Position numbers and translations under genes: made by a program. DNA of 60,601 nucleotides from contig CAZEMR010000012.1 of assembly GCA_964513465.1 (NCBI GenBank), forward strand, positions 1 to 60,601. Reading direction: 5' to 3'. The notes beneath the pieces were generated by a model. It was not told the DNA's origin. It did not search any database and saw only the letters and a list, made by a program, of their open reading frames with translations. Of this stretch, positions 33,711-42,839 are shown piece by piece. The number at the start of each line of letters is the position of its first letter. Position 1 is the first letter of the stretch. This DNA is from CAZEMR01 sp964513465 (GTDB lineage Bacteria > Bacteroidota > Ignavibacteria > Kapaibacteriales > UBA2268).

Positions 33711-33806
33711 GCATTTATTTTCTTATGAATAAGACATTTATATTATTAATTGTTCAATAAATATATTTAAGTGTAGATTTTAACACTTCAATAGAGGTAA
33801 GGTATT

Positions 33807-36095
33807 ATGTCAAAAGGCGGTGGTGCAGGTAAAGTATACTTTGTGTTATATCTTGCGGTGGTGCTCGAGCTCCTGATTATCATTGTGGAGCGTGACGAGG
33901 CCGAAGAGAGCCTGTTGCAGAAGCAGAAAGAGACGATGAGGATAGTCGAAAGTATTCTCTCGCAGCTGCAATCCGGCGCCGGCACAGAAGGTATAAACAC
34001 ACGCCCGCAGGACGAGATCACAATTCCTCCGCAGGGCGTTAATCTTAAAGAAGTTATGGGATCGGACATTAAGTCCTACCGCAGATATATTGTCGAAGTC
34101 GGCGTTACCGACGTCAGCCAGGCGATCAAAAAGAAAGAGGGCGAATCCGAAAAAGAATACGTCCAGCGCCTGAAAAAGCTGGTCGAGCTCGCCAATGTAG
34201 AGGAAATCGAATACCAGATTTTCTATAGCCCGAGCGAGGATCCGGACAAGGCCCCGATGTTTTTGTCGGATGGCGAAATCCAGAAGCTGGGTATTGATTT
34301 TATGAAATACGAACCTGGCCAGATGCTCGAGGTCGGCCCGGTCGAGGGCCAGTGGAAATTCCTCGGAGTGCAGAAGCTTCAGATCGATAAAGAAGCCACA
34401 TTCAATCAAATTAATCTGGCAAATGTTACTCCGGAATCCATTCATCCTGTCTATCCGTCAGACATGCGCACCCGCAAAGGCCCGGCCTTTGCACCCGAGG
34501 GAATGCCCGATGACAGCGCTTTCTTTTATTCCGATGCCGAGAGCCGAAAAGAATCAATGATGGTCGGCGGCGAAGACCTCAAGAAACGCTCATTCGTTGT
34601 CAATTTCCGTCCGCCCGGCGAGGCTGGCTGGTATAAGCTGCGCTTTGCCTCGCGCACCAACAGGATTCTCGGCGTTCGTGCGGATGCCCAGGCCGGAGAG
34701 CAAAGCGACGAAACAACCGTCAATATCGGCACGGTACAGCTTACTGTAAAAGACCTTCGCAAAGTCCACAAAGAGCTTTCGCTCAAGTTAGAGAAATATG
34801 ACCTGCCGACATACGAAATGCTTGCCGAAACCGGCGATGTTGTCAAATTTGACGAGCAGCTCAAAGACGCGATTGCAAACGTTTCGGGCGAAGAGGACGC
34901 AATCGACCTTATCGGAAAAATCAAACTCTATGGATATATTGCAAAACTTCTCACTCCGGGTATGTCTGTGAACTTCTCGCAGAACCGCGGAGCTATGGAA
35001 TTCGACATCCGTGTAATTACTCCTCGCCCGCAGATAGCCGAGCCGGTGGTGAAGCTGCCTGACTATGTGCCCGGCTTCGATAAAGTGGCGCCGGTGTTCG
35101 AATTCACAATTTCGCCCTACCAGGGCGAAGCAGCCAATGTGGTGCAGGGCCGCGTGCTCGATATGAGCAACAACGTGGTGTCGCGCATCGAATGCCGTCC
35201 GCTCGATCAGATCAGCGGACTCGATGTGGCCGCTCCGACATCGGGCGCAGCCCGCGAGTATCGCGCTATATTTGATAAAGAACTTCCGTCCGGCCGCTAT
35301 ACCGCAGAGATTACCCATCAGCTTGCCGGCCGCACCGAGACCAAGACTGTGCCGGTGGAAGTATTCCCGACCAAGCTGACTGACGAAAGTTCTCAGAAGA
35401 TAGGCTTCCGCCTTGGGGCGTTCGCATTCTATGGCTATTCGATGATCGTCGATCCGGTGCCATCATCCGGAGGTAAGATCAAATCGAACCAGTTCAGAAT
35501 CTATCTGCGCACGGACCAGCAGGAGCAGCGTCCGCCGGTGGAAGGACTCTCCGTAAGCCAGGATGAAGCGCTTAAGCTCGATCCGAATGCCGACAAGGTC
35601 GGAGTGCGCATCAGCTGGGTGCAGCCATATACCGGCAAGGAAGTCGACCTTTACCCGATGAAATGGTTCGATATCAAACAGGAATCGCCTGGCATAATCG
35701 TTCGCAGAATGGCCACAGAAGTAACTGGTACTGCACAGAAACTCAAGATCAGAGTTGCCGGACTGCAGGTAACCCAGCCCGGAACCGGCGGCGACCAGAA
35801 TGCCACGGTCAAGGTAAACGTTGGCGAAGCTCAGAAGTTAGAAGGGCTGCAAAGCTATGACTTCTCGATCGAGCCTTCGATTGACGGCGATCCCGAGAGC
35901 GGCTATAATATATATATGGAAATGGATGGCTCTCTGCAGCGCGGTCAGGACAGAGTAACGGGTACGATCCAGGTGCCGGTGAAGGCATTCGCGGTCAATC
36001 CGGTCAATGGCAAGTCCTCTGAAGAGATCACCGAAAATATCACAATTCAGGTGAACTACGAACCGGAACGCGGCGGCAGAAGACGCAGAAGATAA
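33807..36095 (+). CDS. single-span envelope protein with GldM-like architecture
   Basis: 762 residues. After a short cytosolic tail (MSKGGGAGK) one membrane helix spans about 10-27 (VYFVLYLAVVLELLIIIVE) with a glutamate, Glu21, in its middle. The remaining 730 residues are periplasmic: a coiled-coil-prone stretch (about 30-58), then several beta-rich domains (EVGVTDVSQAIKKKEGESEK, VVNFRPPGEAGWYKLRFASR, FEFTISPYQGEAANVVQGRV, FRLGAFAFYGYSMIVDPVPS). It ends in a basic tail RGGRRRRR. The layout (short N-tail, one helix, long multi-domain periplasmic shaft) recalls GldM/PorM of the T9SS motor, but I see no clear family motif and it is longer than usual GldM. First gene of a four-gene + strand cluster. 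Confidence 0.75.
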   Translation: MSKGGGAGKVYFVLYLAVVLELLIIIVERDEAEESLLQKQKETMRIVESILSQLQSGAGTEGINTRPQDEITIPPQGVNLKEVMGSDIKSYRRYIVEVGVTDVSQAIKKKEGESEKEYVQRLKKLVELANVEEIEYQIFYSPSEDPDKAPMFLSDGEIQKLGIDFMKYEPGQMLEVGPVEGQWKFLGVQKLQIDKEATFNQINLANVTPESIHPVYPSDMRTRKGPAFAPEGMPDDSAFFYSDAESRKESMMVGGEDLKKRSFVVNFRPPGEAGWYKLRFASRTNRILGVRADAQAGEQSDETTVNIGTVQLTVKDLRKVHKELSLKLEKYDLPTYEMLAETGDVVKFDEQLKDAIANVSGEEDAIDLIGKIKLYGYIAKLLTPGMSVNFSQNRGAMEFDIRVITPRPQIAEPVVKLPDYVPGFDKVAPVFEFTISPYQGEAANVVQGRVLDMSNNVVSRIECRPLDQISGLDVAAPTSGAAREYRAIFDKELPSGRYTAEITHQLAGRTETKTVPVEVFPTKLTDESSQKIGFRLGAFAFYGYSMIVDPVPSSGGKIKSNQFRIYLRTDQQEQRPPVEGLSVSQDEALKLDPNADKVGVRISWVQPYTGKEVDLYPMKWFDIKQESPGIIVRRMATEVTGTAQKLKIRVAGLQVTQPGTGGDQNATVKVNVGEAQKLEGLQSYDFSIEPSIDGDPESGYNIYMEMDGSLQRGQDRVTGTIQVPVKAFAVNPVNGKSSEEITENITIQVNYEPERGGRRRRR

Positions 36096-36157
36096 TAAAG
36101 CAATCAATTAAATAAATGATACATAAACATAAGTAATTATACCAGGGGCTGAAAAAC

Positions 36158-37879
36158 ATGTTTAGAAATTTCTCGAAAATAGTAGTCAGCTTAATAATAG
36201 TAAGTTTTGTGCTGCCGTTTACATCGTTTTCGCAGGACGAGACTTACCGGATCCAACTGGAAAGCATACTGCGCAGGTTCAAGAATTATAGATTTTCTAA
36301 TGTGTCGATCTATAAGATTCAGGACGTAAAGGACGTACGCAGCGCAATCCAGGCCCGTGAAGAACAGCAGACCCGGGCTACCGCCGTCGATGGCGATGCC
36401 GAATGTCTGAAAACAGCAGACAGATCGATTGTCACATTTATCGAAAATCAGGTGCGTCAGGGCCAGACCAAAGCCCAGATTCAGAGGGAGATGTTCTCCA
36501 GAAATATGCTCCCCCCGCCCGAATTCGACTGTATTTATGAATTCTACAAAGCGCAGGAGCAAGTAACGGTGCGCCAGATTCGCAACGCATATGTGGTGAC
36601 CACCCGCAAATCGCGCGAAGAGATTGTGCCGAATACAATTATTGCGCTGATCGTAACCACCGAGGACAAGGAAAGGCTCGAGGAAAACCTCGACCGTCCT
36701 TCGCCATCGGATGTTTATACCACTCCGGAAATGCAGCAGTTCGACATTAGCGGCGAGGAATTCGGCGCGGATAATATGTTCGATCTGGTTATGAACGCAT
36801 TCCTTCAGAACAACGTCCGCGACGTAACGCTCCAGGCCCAGGGCATCGGCACCGGTATGCAGTTCGCTCCGAAAGAGCACGGCGTCACCGAGTCGCTTAT
36901 TGCCAACGAAGCAGAAATTCGTCCGGAAAATGTTCAGACTTTCATCAGGATTTCCGAAGGTCAGCCGATGGATTATTATATGAAGAAAAATGAAGTAATC
37001 CTGAGCCCCGACCTAATCAGCTGGCGCCGCTACGACTACCAGATGGTGACCTATAGCGACGGCTTTGTGGATACTCTCAGCTTTTTTACAAACAAAACTC
37101 TGCCCAAATTCGGGCTCGAGCTTCGCTACGGAATTGAAGATATCAACTATCCGTCGCTCTGGAGCGAACGAATCACAGCAAACGCAGTATGGCAGAACGT
37201 AAAGATGGGCATTATCCTGCCCACCAACGGCTGGTCGCAGCTAACAAGCGACGTATTTAATATCGACAGAAAATTCACATATGCAGGTGTCGGGATTTCC
37301 GGACGCATGGACTTCCCGATCATGGTAATTCCCGAAAGCGGAATATTTCATGCAAGCTTCGACTATGTCTTCGGCGATGCTGAGCCTGCCGATTACAAAA
37401 ATCGCGACCTCGATCCCGATACATTCGTGGAAAATCCGTTCGATCGCGACTACCTCATCCGCTACGATGCCCAGCTTCATTATACATTCGGCGTTGCAAT
37501 CGACGAAAATTATATGATGCGATTCGGAGTCGGCGGTACGGTTTATAACGTAGAAAAATGGTATCACGCCTCCGAGATCAATCCGGAAACCCTCGAAACC
37601 GAAGTGGTTTACAACATGCTCGAAGCCGAGACAGTCGGCGGAATCTCGGGTAAGGTCGAATTCATGGTCAAGGATGTTTCCACACCATACGGAGCAAGCT
37701 TCCAGTACTTTGACGAAGCTCTTTATACTAATGCATGGCTCCAGATACCGATCGTGGACAATATGCTCGCGCTCAGGCTCGACGCCAAGGGCTATTTCAC
37801 AGCCTTCCGCGAGGACGCACGCGAATGGGAAAACAAAAGCGTATTTGTGCCAATGGCAAGAATCATCGTAACATTCTAA
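36158..37879 (+). CDS. outer-membrane barrel protein with novel N-terminal domain, paralog 1
   Basis: 573 residues, AGGGG upstream of the ATG. Signal peptide about 1-25 (ending TSFSQ). Residues about 26-310 form a mixed helical domain that I do not recognise, with TFIENQVRQGQTKAQIQREM and two cysteines (Cys87, Cys126). From about 310 an outer-membrane barrel begins with LRYGIEDINYPSLWSERI and continues in aromatic strands (FTYAGVGISGRMDFPIMVIP, HYTFGVAIDENYMMRFGVGG), ending ARIIVTF with terminal phenylalanine. The barrel opening matches that of the next gene (LR..GI..I.YP..W), so they are paralogs. Second gene of the cluster. Confidence 0.75.
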   Translation: MFRNFSKIVVSLIIVSFVLPFTSFSQDETYRIQLESILRRFKNYRFSNVSIYKIQDVKDVRSAIQAREEQQTRATAVDGDAECLKTADRSIVTFIENQVRQGQTKAQIQREMFSRNMLPPPEFDCIYEFYKAQEQVTVRQIRNAYVVTTRKSREEIVPNTIIALIVTTEDKERLEENLDRPSPSDVYTTPEMQQFDISGEEFGADNMFDLVMNAFLQNNVRDVTLQAQGIGTGMQFAPKEHGVTESLIANEAEIRPENVQTFIRISEGQPMDYYMKKNEVILSPDLISWRRYDYQMVTYSDGFVDTLSFFTNKTLPKFGLELRYGIEDINYPSLWSERITANAVWQNVKMGIILPTNGWSQLTSDVFNIDRKFTYAGVGISGRMDFPIMVIPESGIFHASFDYVFGDAEPADYKNRDLDPDTFVENPFDRDYLIRYDAQLHYTFGVAIDENYMMRFGVGGTVYNVEKWYHASEINPETLETEVVYNMLEAETVGGISGKVEFMVKDVSTPYGASFQYFDEALYTNAWLQIPIVDNMLALRLDAKGYFTAFREDAREWENKSVFVPMARIIVTF

Positions 37880-37939
37880 TTTATTATATATATAATAATT
37901 AATTAATTAGATCAGTCGGAACAATATCGAAGCTAAATT

Positions 37940-39391
37940 ATGAAAAAATATCTTGTAGTTATCACCTTAATATTCACATTCGCGGCCGGGGCCCTAACCA
38001 GCGCCTATGCCCAGGATATGAATGCTAAAAGAAAAGAAATCATCGATTCGTTAACCACGATCGATCCCGATATCAGACAGTATTTCCCCCGCTGGAAAGT
38101 CTGCGAAAAAGACCTCCAGATCCAGCTATATCGCTCGTTCCTTTATCAGGGATACGAGGAGAAAATGCTCAGCAAAAGTAATATCACAGTACTCGCAGCT
38201 CCGAAAGAATTTGTCGATCAGCCATTCACTATCCTGATGATCACATGCGGCGAAGCCAGCATGAATGCAGTAGAGATAGAGTCTATGCTCGGCGACATTC
38301 TCGTGGGTATGCTCGCCGGCGATTATATATATGGCGGAATCGACCATGGAACATTCGCAGAAATTCCGAAGCGTAGCTATTGCTACGAGGATATTCCCCG
38401 CGAAGTACCTATGACTTCGTCGGAAGCCGATGCCATTATTAATTATCTCGAGCCAACAAACGTTTCCCATGCATTCACTCTCTCGCTCTTCGAGCAGGCA
38501 ATCAAAATCGGTGAAACCGGATTCTGGCTGCGCTCAAAAATGGGCATCGACGAAATCGGCTATCCGTTCTGGACCGGCGGCGAAGCAAAAATCGTGCTTC
38601 AGCGCCCGCTCTATATTAATGAGGATAGTGAGACCAACGACCGTATCCCATATCTGATTAATGCCTTTCTCGGCGGCGGATACCGCATAACCACAGGCAT
38701 CAACAACGAAAATAACCTGCTAAGCTGGGTTACTGATCGCAAGCTTAACACAGGGCCCGGCGGCAAACTGATCGCTGGATTCGATTTCCATATGCCTTTC
38801 CATCCGCAGGCAGGCCTCCAGTTTAATCTCGAAGTGCCGCTTCGCTCATTGCAGCAAGAGGGTATCGAGCCGAATACATATGCTTTCTACCAGGCAGATG
38901 CTGATGTTGACTTCGCACCGACCGACCCGAGATACGGCGCATACCGTATTGACCAGATCGCGCCTTTGCTTCGCCAGAGCGGTCAGATTTCGCTATTCTA
39001 CAATTGGTGGATGAGCGATAAGGATCCGGAGAACTATCTACGCGCAGACCTTGGTATTACATATTTCGAAGTGCGCGAACTCGGATTCTATGTGGATACC
39101 GATGGGGTGCCGATCATCGAGCCTTACGGAATCGAAGGTCTTAATACATATAAGCCCAACGAAGCAGGCGACTGGGTATTCGCAAAGCTCGAATATCGCA
39201 ATCAGGCCGCCTTCCCGTTTGGCGCCAGTGTGCAGTATTCGAACCAGATTCTGCTCGGCAGAGTATATATCCCGCTCTTTGGCAACTGGTTCTATATCGA
39301 GGGCAAATACGCAACGCCACTGCGAGGCGCAAGGCCATATGAAGCCGAAGATTTCTTCATGATTTCGCCCGTTATAAGACTTACGATATAA
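37940..39391 (+). CDS. outer-membrane barrel protein with novel N-terminal domain, paralog 2
   Basis: 483 residues. Signal peptide about 1-24 (ending TSAYAQ). An N-terminal domain (about 25-180) holds three cysteines (CEKDLQIQLY, MITCGEASM, RSYCYEDIP) and a glycine-rich hydrophobic stretch, MLGDILVGMLAGDYIYGGID. The barrel opens with LRSKMGIDEIGYPFWTGGEA, shared with the preceding gene, then runs YLINAFLGGGYRITTGINNE, LIAGFDFHMPFHPQAGLQFN, ISLFYNWWMS, and ends MISPVIRLTI. Third gene of the cluster. I do not recognise the family. Confidence 0.75.
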   Translation: MKKYLVVITLIFTFAAGALTSAYAQDMNAKRKEIIDSLTTIDPDIRQYFPRWKVCEKDLQIQLYRSFLYQGYEEKMLSKSNITVLAAPKEFVDQPFTILMITCGEASMNAVEIESMLGDILVGMLAGDYIYGGIDHGTFAEIPKRSYCYEDIPREVPMTSSEADAIINYLEPTNVSHAFTLSLFEQAIKIGETGFWLRSKMGIDEIGYPFWTGGEAKIVLQRPLYINEDSETNDRIPYLINAFLGGGYRITTGINNENNLLSWVTDRKLNTGPGGKLIAGFDFHMPFHPQAGLQFNLEVPLRSLQQEGIEPNTYAFYQADADVDFAPTDPRYGAYRIDQIAPLLRQSGQISLFYNWWMSDKDPENYLRADLGITYFEVRELGFYVDTDGVPIIEPYGIEGLNTYKPNEAGDWVFAKLEYRNQAAFPFGASVQYSNQILLGRVYIPLFGNWFYIEGKYATPLRGARPYEAEDFFMISPVIRLTI

Positions 39392-39493
39392 ATATATGGC
39401 AAAATTTGCGTTCCCTCTGACAAATGCGCTTTGTTGGGGGGAATTTTATTTTTAAAATTGATTTCGAAATGCAATTTTTATCAGCGTGAAATT

Positions 39494-40819
39494 ATGAAAA
39501 AATTCCCCCGCTACTGTTTGATGTTCGCATTCTTTTTTGCGCAGTTAGTTAATGTTGTCGCTCAGCAACAAAAAGATGAAGATGAGCACCAACTGCTTCA
39601 AAAAGCAAAAGTATTGGCAGCGCGAAAAGAGATAGAGATCACTGTGAGAAGCGTGGATATTTCCAATTTTCCGGAAATCAGAATCATTATCGAAGCATAC
39701 AACAAACTCGGCGAGCCGCTCGATACACTTCGCGCTGAGAACCTCTTCGTATATGAGGATGGAGTTAGCAAAAAGATTCTCAAAGTCGAGAAAATTCCGG
39801 TCAGCCAACGAGTTCCGGTCGATTTTGTTTATGTAATCGATAAGACAGGTTCGATGCAGACATATATTGACGCTGTTCGTAATAATATCTCCGGATTTAC
39901 TCAGTCGCTGTTGAAGCTGGGTATCGAATACAGGCTGGGACTTGTGCTGTTCTCCGACGAAATTGAGATGGTATACCAGCCCACAGAAAGCGTGCTAGAC
40001 TTTCTCGATTGGTTATCTAACGTCCGCGCCCGCGGAGGCGGCGACGAGAAAGAAAACGCGCTCGAAGCTCTCGAAAGAGTAGCCCAGGATATGAAATTCC
40101 GCGATGAGGCATATCGCGTTGCAGTGCTGATCACCGATGCGCCGTATCATCAGAAATTCGAGCAGGGGCAAGGGATTACTAATCAAACAACCGAATCAAT
40201 AATCGAAGAACTGGTTCGCAGCGAGGTGCGGCTGTTTGCGATCGTTCCGCCCAAATTGAAGCAATATCATGAGATAGCTGCCAAAACCCGCGGCACTTTT
40301 TATGATATCGATTATCCTTTTTCTACGATTCTTGATAATTTTTCGAGTCAGTTAACCAATTTATTTGCACTGACTTATCGCTCGGATAAGTCGGCTATCC
40401 CTGATTCGATAGATATTGCATTATTCAATGATCAGACCAACCGGCTTGTGAAAAAGACCATCCCGATCGTAGAGCTTGGCAGGAAGCTGATTATTGAGAA
40501 TCTGCTGTATAATACCAATAGTGCAGCGCTTCCTGATTCGGTGCGCGAGCTTGATATTCTGGCAGATTTCATGAAGGCTAAGGAAAATATTGTGATTCTG
40601 GTAGAGGGTCATACGGATAATGTCGGATCGTATGCGATCAACGATAAGCTGTCTCTGCTTAGGGCAAACAGCGTCAAAGCCTATCTGGTGAAGAGCGGTA
40701 TCTCCGAACACCGCATTCGCACCAAAGGATATGGCGAACGGCGGCCTATTGCCGATAATCGTAGTGAATTCGGCAAAAGGCTCAACCGCCGCACAGAAAT
40801 TATAATCGTATCAAAATAA
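39494..40819 (+). CDS. VWA-domain and OmpA-domain envelope protein
   Basis: 441 residues from the ATG at 39494. Signal peptide about 1-22 (NVVAQQQ). A beta domain (about 45-95) precedes a von Willebrand A domain (about 100-290), whose metal site reads VIDKTGSMQT, a DxTxS variant of the usual DxSxS. The C-terminal OmpA domain (about 335-441) has LVEGHTDNVGSYAINDKLSL and KGYGERRPIADN plus RLNRRTEI, the peptidoglycan-binding consensus. There is no lipobox, so it is a periplasmic peptidoglycan-linked adaptor. Last gene of the four-gene cluster. A paralog with a lipobox is encoded at 42840-44279 on the other strand. Confidence 0.9.
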   Translation: MKKFPRYCLMFAFFFAQLVNVVAQQQKDEDEHQLLQKAKVLAARKEIEITVRSVDISNFPEIRIIIEAYNKLGEPLDTLRAENLFVYEDGVSKKILKVEKIPVSQRVPVDFVYVIDKTGSMQTYIDAVRNNISGFTQSLLKLGIEYRLGLVLFSDEIEMVYQPTESVLDFLDWLSNVRARGGGDEKENALEALERVAQDMKFRDEAYRVAVLITDAPYHQKFEQGQGITNQTTESIIEELVRSEVRLFAIVPPKLKQYHEIAAKTRGTFYDIDYPFSTILDNFSSQLTNLFALTYRSDKSAIPDSIDIALFNDQTNRLVKKTIPIVELGRKLIIENLLYNTNSAALPDSVRELDILADFMKAKENIVILVEGHTDNVGSYAINDKLSLLRANSVKAYLVKSGISEHRIRTKGYGERRPIADNRSEFGKRLNRRTEIIIVSK

Positions 40820-40833
40820 GCAATTACCCCGAA

Positions 40834-41352
40834 TTATTTCTTAAGGTCGCTCATTCTGAATAATGGACGAAGCTCAATACCGTGCTTTGCGAGGTTATCC
40901 TCTGCGCCTTCTTCGCGATCGATCACACAGAGCGCGTGATTGATGTCTGCGCCGAATTCGCGTGCGGCTTCTGCAGCTTTAATGATAGCGCCGCCGGTTG
41001 TGACCACGTCCTCTACGGCAACGATGATTTTGTTATCCACGCTGGGGCCTTCGAAGATATTGCGAGTGCCGTATTCTTTGGCTTTTCTGCGGATGCATAC
41101 CATAGAGAGTCCCGTTTTAAGCGAGAGCGCTGTTGACAGCGGAATGCCGCCCATTTCGAGTCCGCCGAGCAGGTGGAAACGGAAGGGGAATAGCTGCAAC
41201 ATATGGATGGATATTTCATCCAGTAGAAGCGGTGTACCTTCGAACTGATATTTGTCGAAGTAGTGATCGCTTGTTTCGCCGGAGCGAAGCACGAATTCTC
41301 CTGTCAGATAGGATGCTTCGTAGATTCTGCGTCCTAATTCCTTCTTTGTCAT
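40834..41352 (-). CDS. pyrE: orotate phosphoribosyltransferase
   Basis: 172 residues, slightly short for PyrE (usually 180-215). LRSGETSDHYFDKYQFEG near the N-terminus, IRRKAKEYGTRN near 90 and the PRPP loop VAVEDVVTTGGAI near 115 match OPRT. It makes orotidine 5'-phosphate in pyrimidine synthesis. Its start directly abuts the M28 peptidase stop, and its 3' end is only 14 bases from the convergent VWA-OmpA gene with no visible terminator between them. Confidence 0.9.
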   Translation of the reverse strand: MTKKELGRRIYEASYLTGEFVLRSGETSDHYFDKYQFEGTPLLLDEISIHMLQLFPFRFHLLGGLEMGGIPLSTALSLKTGLSMVCIRRKAKEYGTRNIFEGPSVDNKIIVAVEDVVTTGGAIIKAAEAAREFGADINHALCVIDREEGAEDNLAKHGIELRPLFRMSDLKK

Positions 41353-42759
41353 TTAACTGCCTTTCTGATAATTTAAAAAAACACTGGGAATATGGGAATA
41401 TAAATATATTGAAACTGCCATTGCAGCAATGCAGTTGTTGAAATCTGCTGGATCGATCTTGTCGGGGGTATCCGCCGGCGAATGATGGTACCAGAAATAT
41501 TTGCCATCGTCTCTGGTCGAGAGGCACATCGCCGGGACGTTGTTCTGGCGCACCAGCGGGCCGATGTCCACTCCCCACGCATTGTCTTCTATCTTAATAT
41601 CTTCGGAAATCAATCGGAGCAGAGGCTCGAATTCTTTTACGATCTGTTGCAATGTGTCGCTGCCTGTGAAGCGAACAGCCTCGACCGGGAAAACGCCGGC
41701 GTCGAATTCGAACAGAAGCGCATGTTTTTCATCCGCATGAAGCCGGGCATACTCTCGCCCTCCGCGAAGGCCGTTTTCCTCGTTTACCCACATTACGGCG
41801 CGTAGAGTGCGTCCGGGCTTAAGGCCAAGCTTTTTGATCAGGCGAAGAGCTTCCCATGCCGCAATGCAGCCGGAAGCGTCGTCATGGGCGCCGGTGCCGA
41901 CGTCCCACGAGTCGATATGACCTCCGATTGCGATAATTTCATCGGGATATTTCTCTCCTTTTAATTCACAGAATAAATTGGAAGATTCTGCGTCGGGCAA
42001 TGTTTTTGCTTCCATATATAATTTTATCACGGGGGTAATGCCTCTTTCCTGAAAACGCCGCAACATAGCGGCATCTTCAGGAAGTATTGCTGCGTGAGGT
42101 ATCTTAGGCACGGTGTCGGTGTATACCATCATCCCGGTGTGCGGATTATTCATACCCACCGGGCTGACCGATCTGGCAAGACTAGCAACAGCACCGTGCT
42201 GAGCTGCGTTGATAGCGCCGGAGAAGCGGTATTGCACGCACTGGTGATAATTCTCGAATGGTACGTCGTAAACGACGATTTTGCCTCGGGCGTCTTCGGA
42301 GCGTTTTTCGAGTTCTTCGAAAGATTCCACCACGAGAACAGGCGCAGTGATTCCATTTTCTGGCGTGCCGATGCTGCCGCCGAGACCGAGCATTTTCAGA
42401 CTGGCTTCGCGCGGTTCGGTCATTAAGCAGTATTCATTTCCGCGCACCCAATGGGGCACCATAACTTTATCTTCGGCTACCAGATCGAAGCCGTCTGCGA
42501 GCATATTTTTTTTGATCCATGCGATAGCTTTTTCAAGATTTTCGGATCCGCTGAGTCTCGGGCCATAAAAATCGCAAAGATATGTAAGTCTGTCCCAAGA
42601 AACGGAATTACGAACAGATTCTTCTATGATTAATTTTACGTCGTTTTCGTAAGATTTTATCATAGGGCTGAACTCATTGATAATAGGACGTTTAGCATCC
42701 ATATCAAAGGTAATAACAAAAAATAGAGTTGTTATTATTAGAGCTTTAAAAATGCACAT
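41353..42759 (-). CDS. secreted M28-family metallopeptidase (carboxypeptidase Q-like)
   Basis: 468 residues from the ATG at 42759; the frame opens with a TTG nine bases earlier. Signal peptide about 1-23. A PA insert domain occupies about 115-240 (ITAPVLVVESFEELEKRSED). The co-catalytic zinc site is complete: His in GGHIDSWDVG, Asp in GAHDDASG, the Glu pair in WVNEENGLRGG, Asp in LLFEFDAGVF and His in YHHSPADT. It should be an aminopeptidase or dipeptidase acting in the periplasm or outside. The stop codon abuts the pyrE start. Confidence 0.92.
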   Translation of the reverse strand: MCIFKALIITTLFFVITFDMDAKRPIINEFSPMIKSYENDVKLIIEESVRNSVSWDRLTYLCDFYGPRLSGSENLEKAIAWIKKNMLADGFDLVAEDKVMVPHWVRGNEYCLMTEPREASLKMLGLGGSIGTPENGITAPVLVVESFEELEKRSEDARGKIVVYDVPFENYHQCVQYRFSGAINAAQHGAVASLARSVSPVGMNNPHTGMMVYTDTVPKIPHAAILPEDAAMLRRFQERGITPVIKLYMEAKTLPDAESSNLFCELKGEKYPDEIIAIGGHIDSWDVGTGAHDDASGCIAAWEALRLIKKLGLKPGRTLRAVMWVNEENGLRGGREYARLHADEKHALLFEFDAGVFPVEAVRFTGSDTLQQIVKEFEPLLRLISEDIKIEDNAWGVDIGPLVRQNNVPAMCLSTRDDGKYFWYHHSPADTPDKIDPADFNNCIAAMAVSIYLYSHIPSVFLNYQKGS

Positions 42760-42839
42760 AATAGTCAAATGCCCGTTAAATGTTGACCCATTTGTTAATT
42801 AAAATAACTAATTCCGGGCAAATAAACAAAGTAAATTAC

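Noticed and set aside
40820..40833. Terminator between the convergent VWA-OmpA and pyrE genes
   Set aside because: The gap is only 14 bases and I see no stem with a T-run on either strand.
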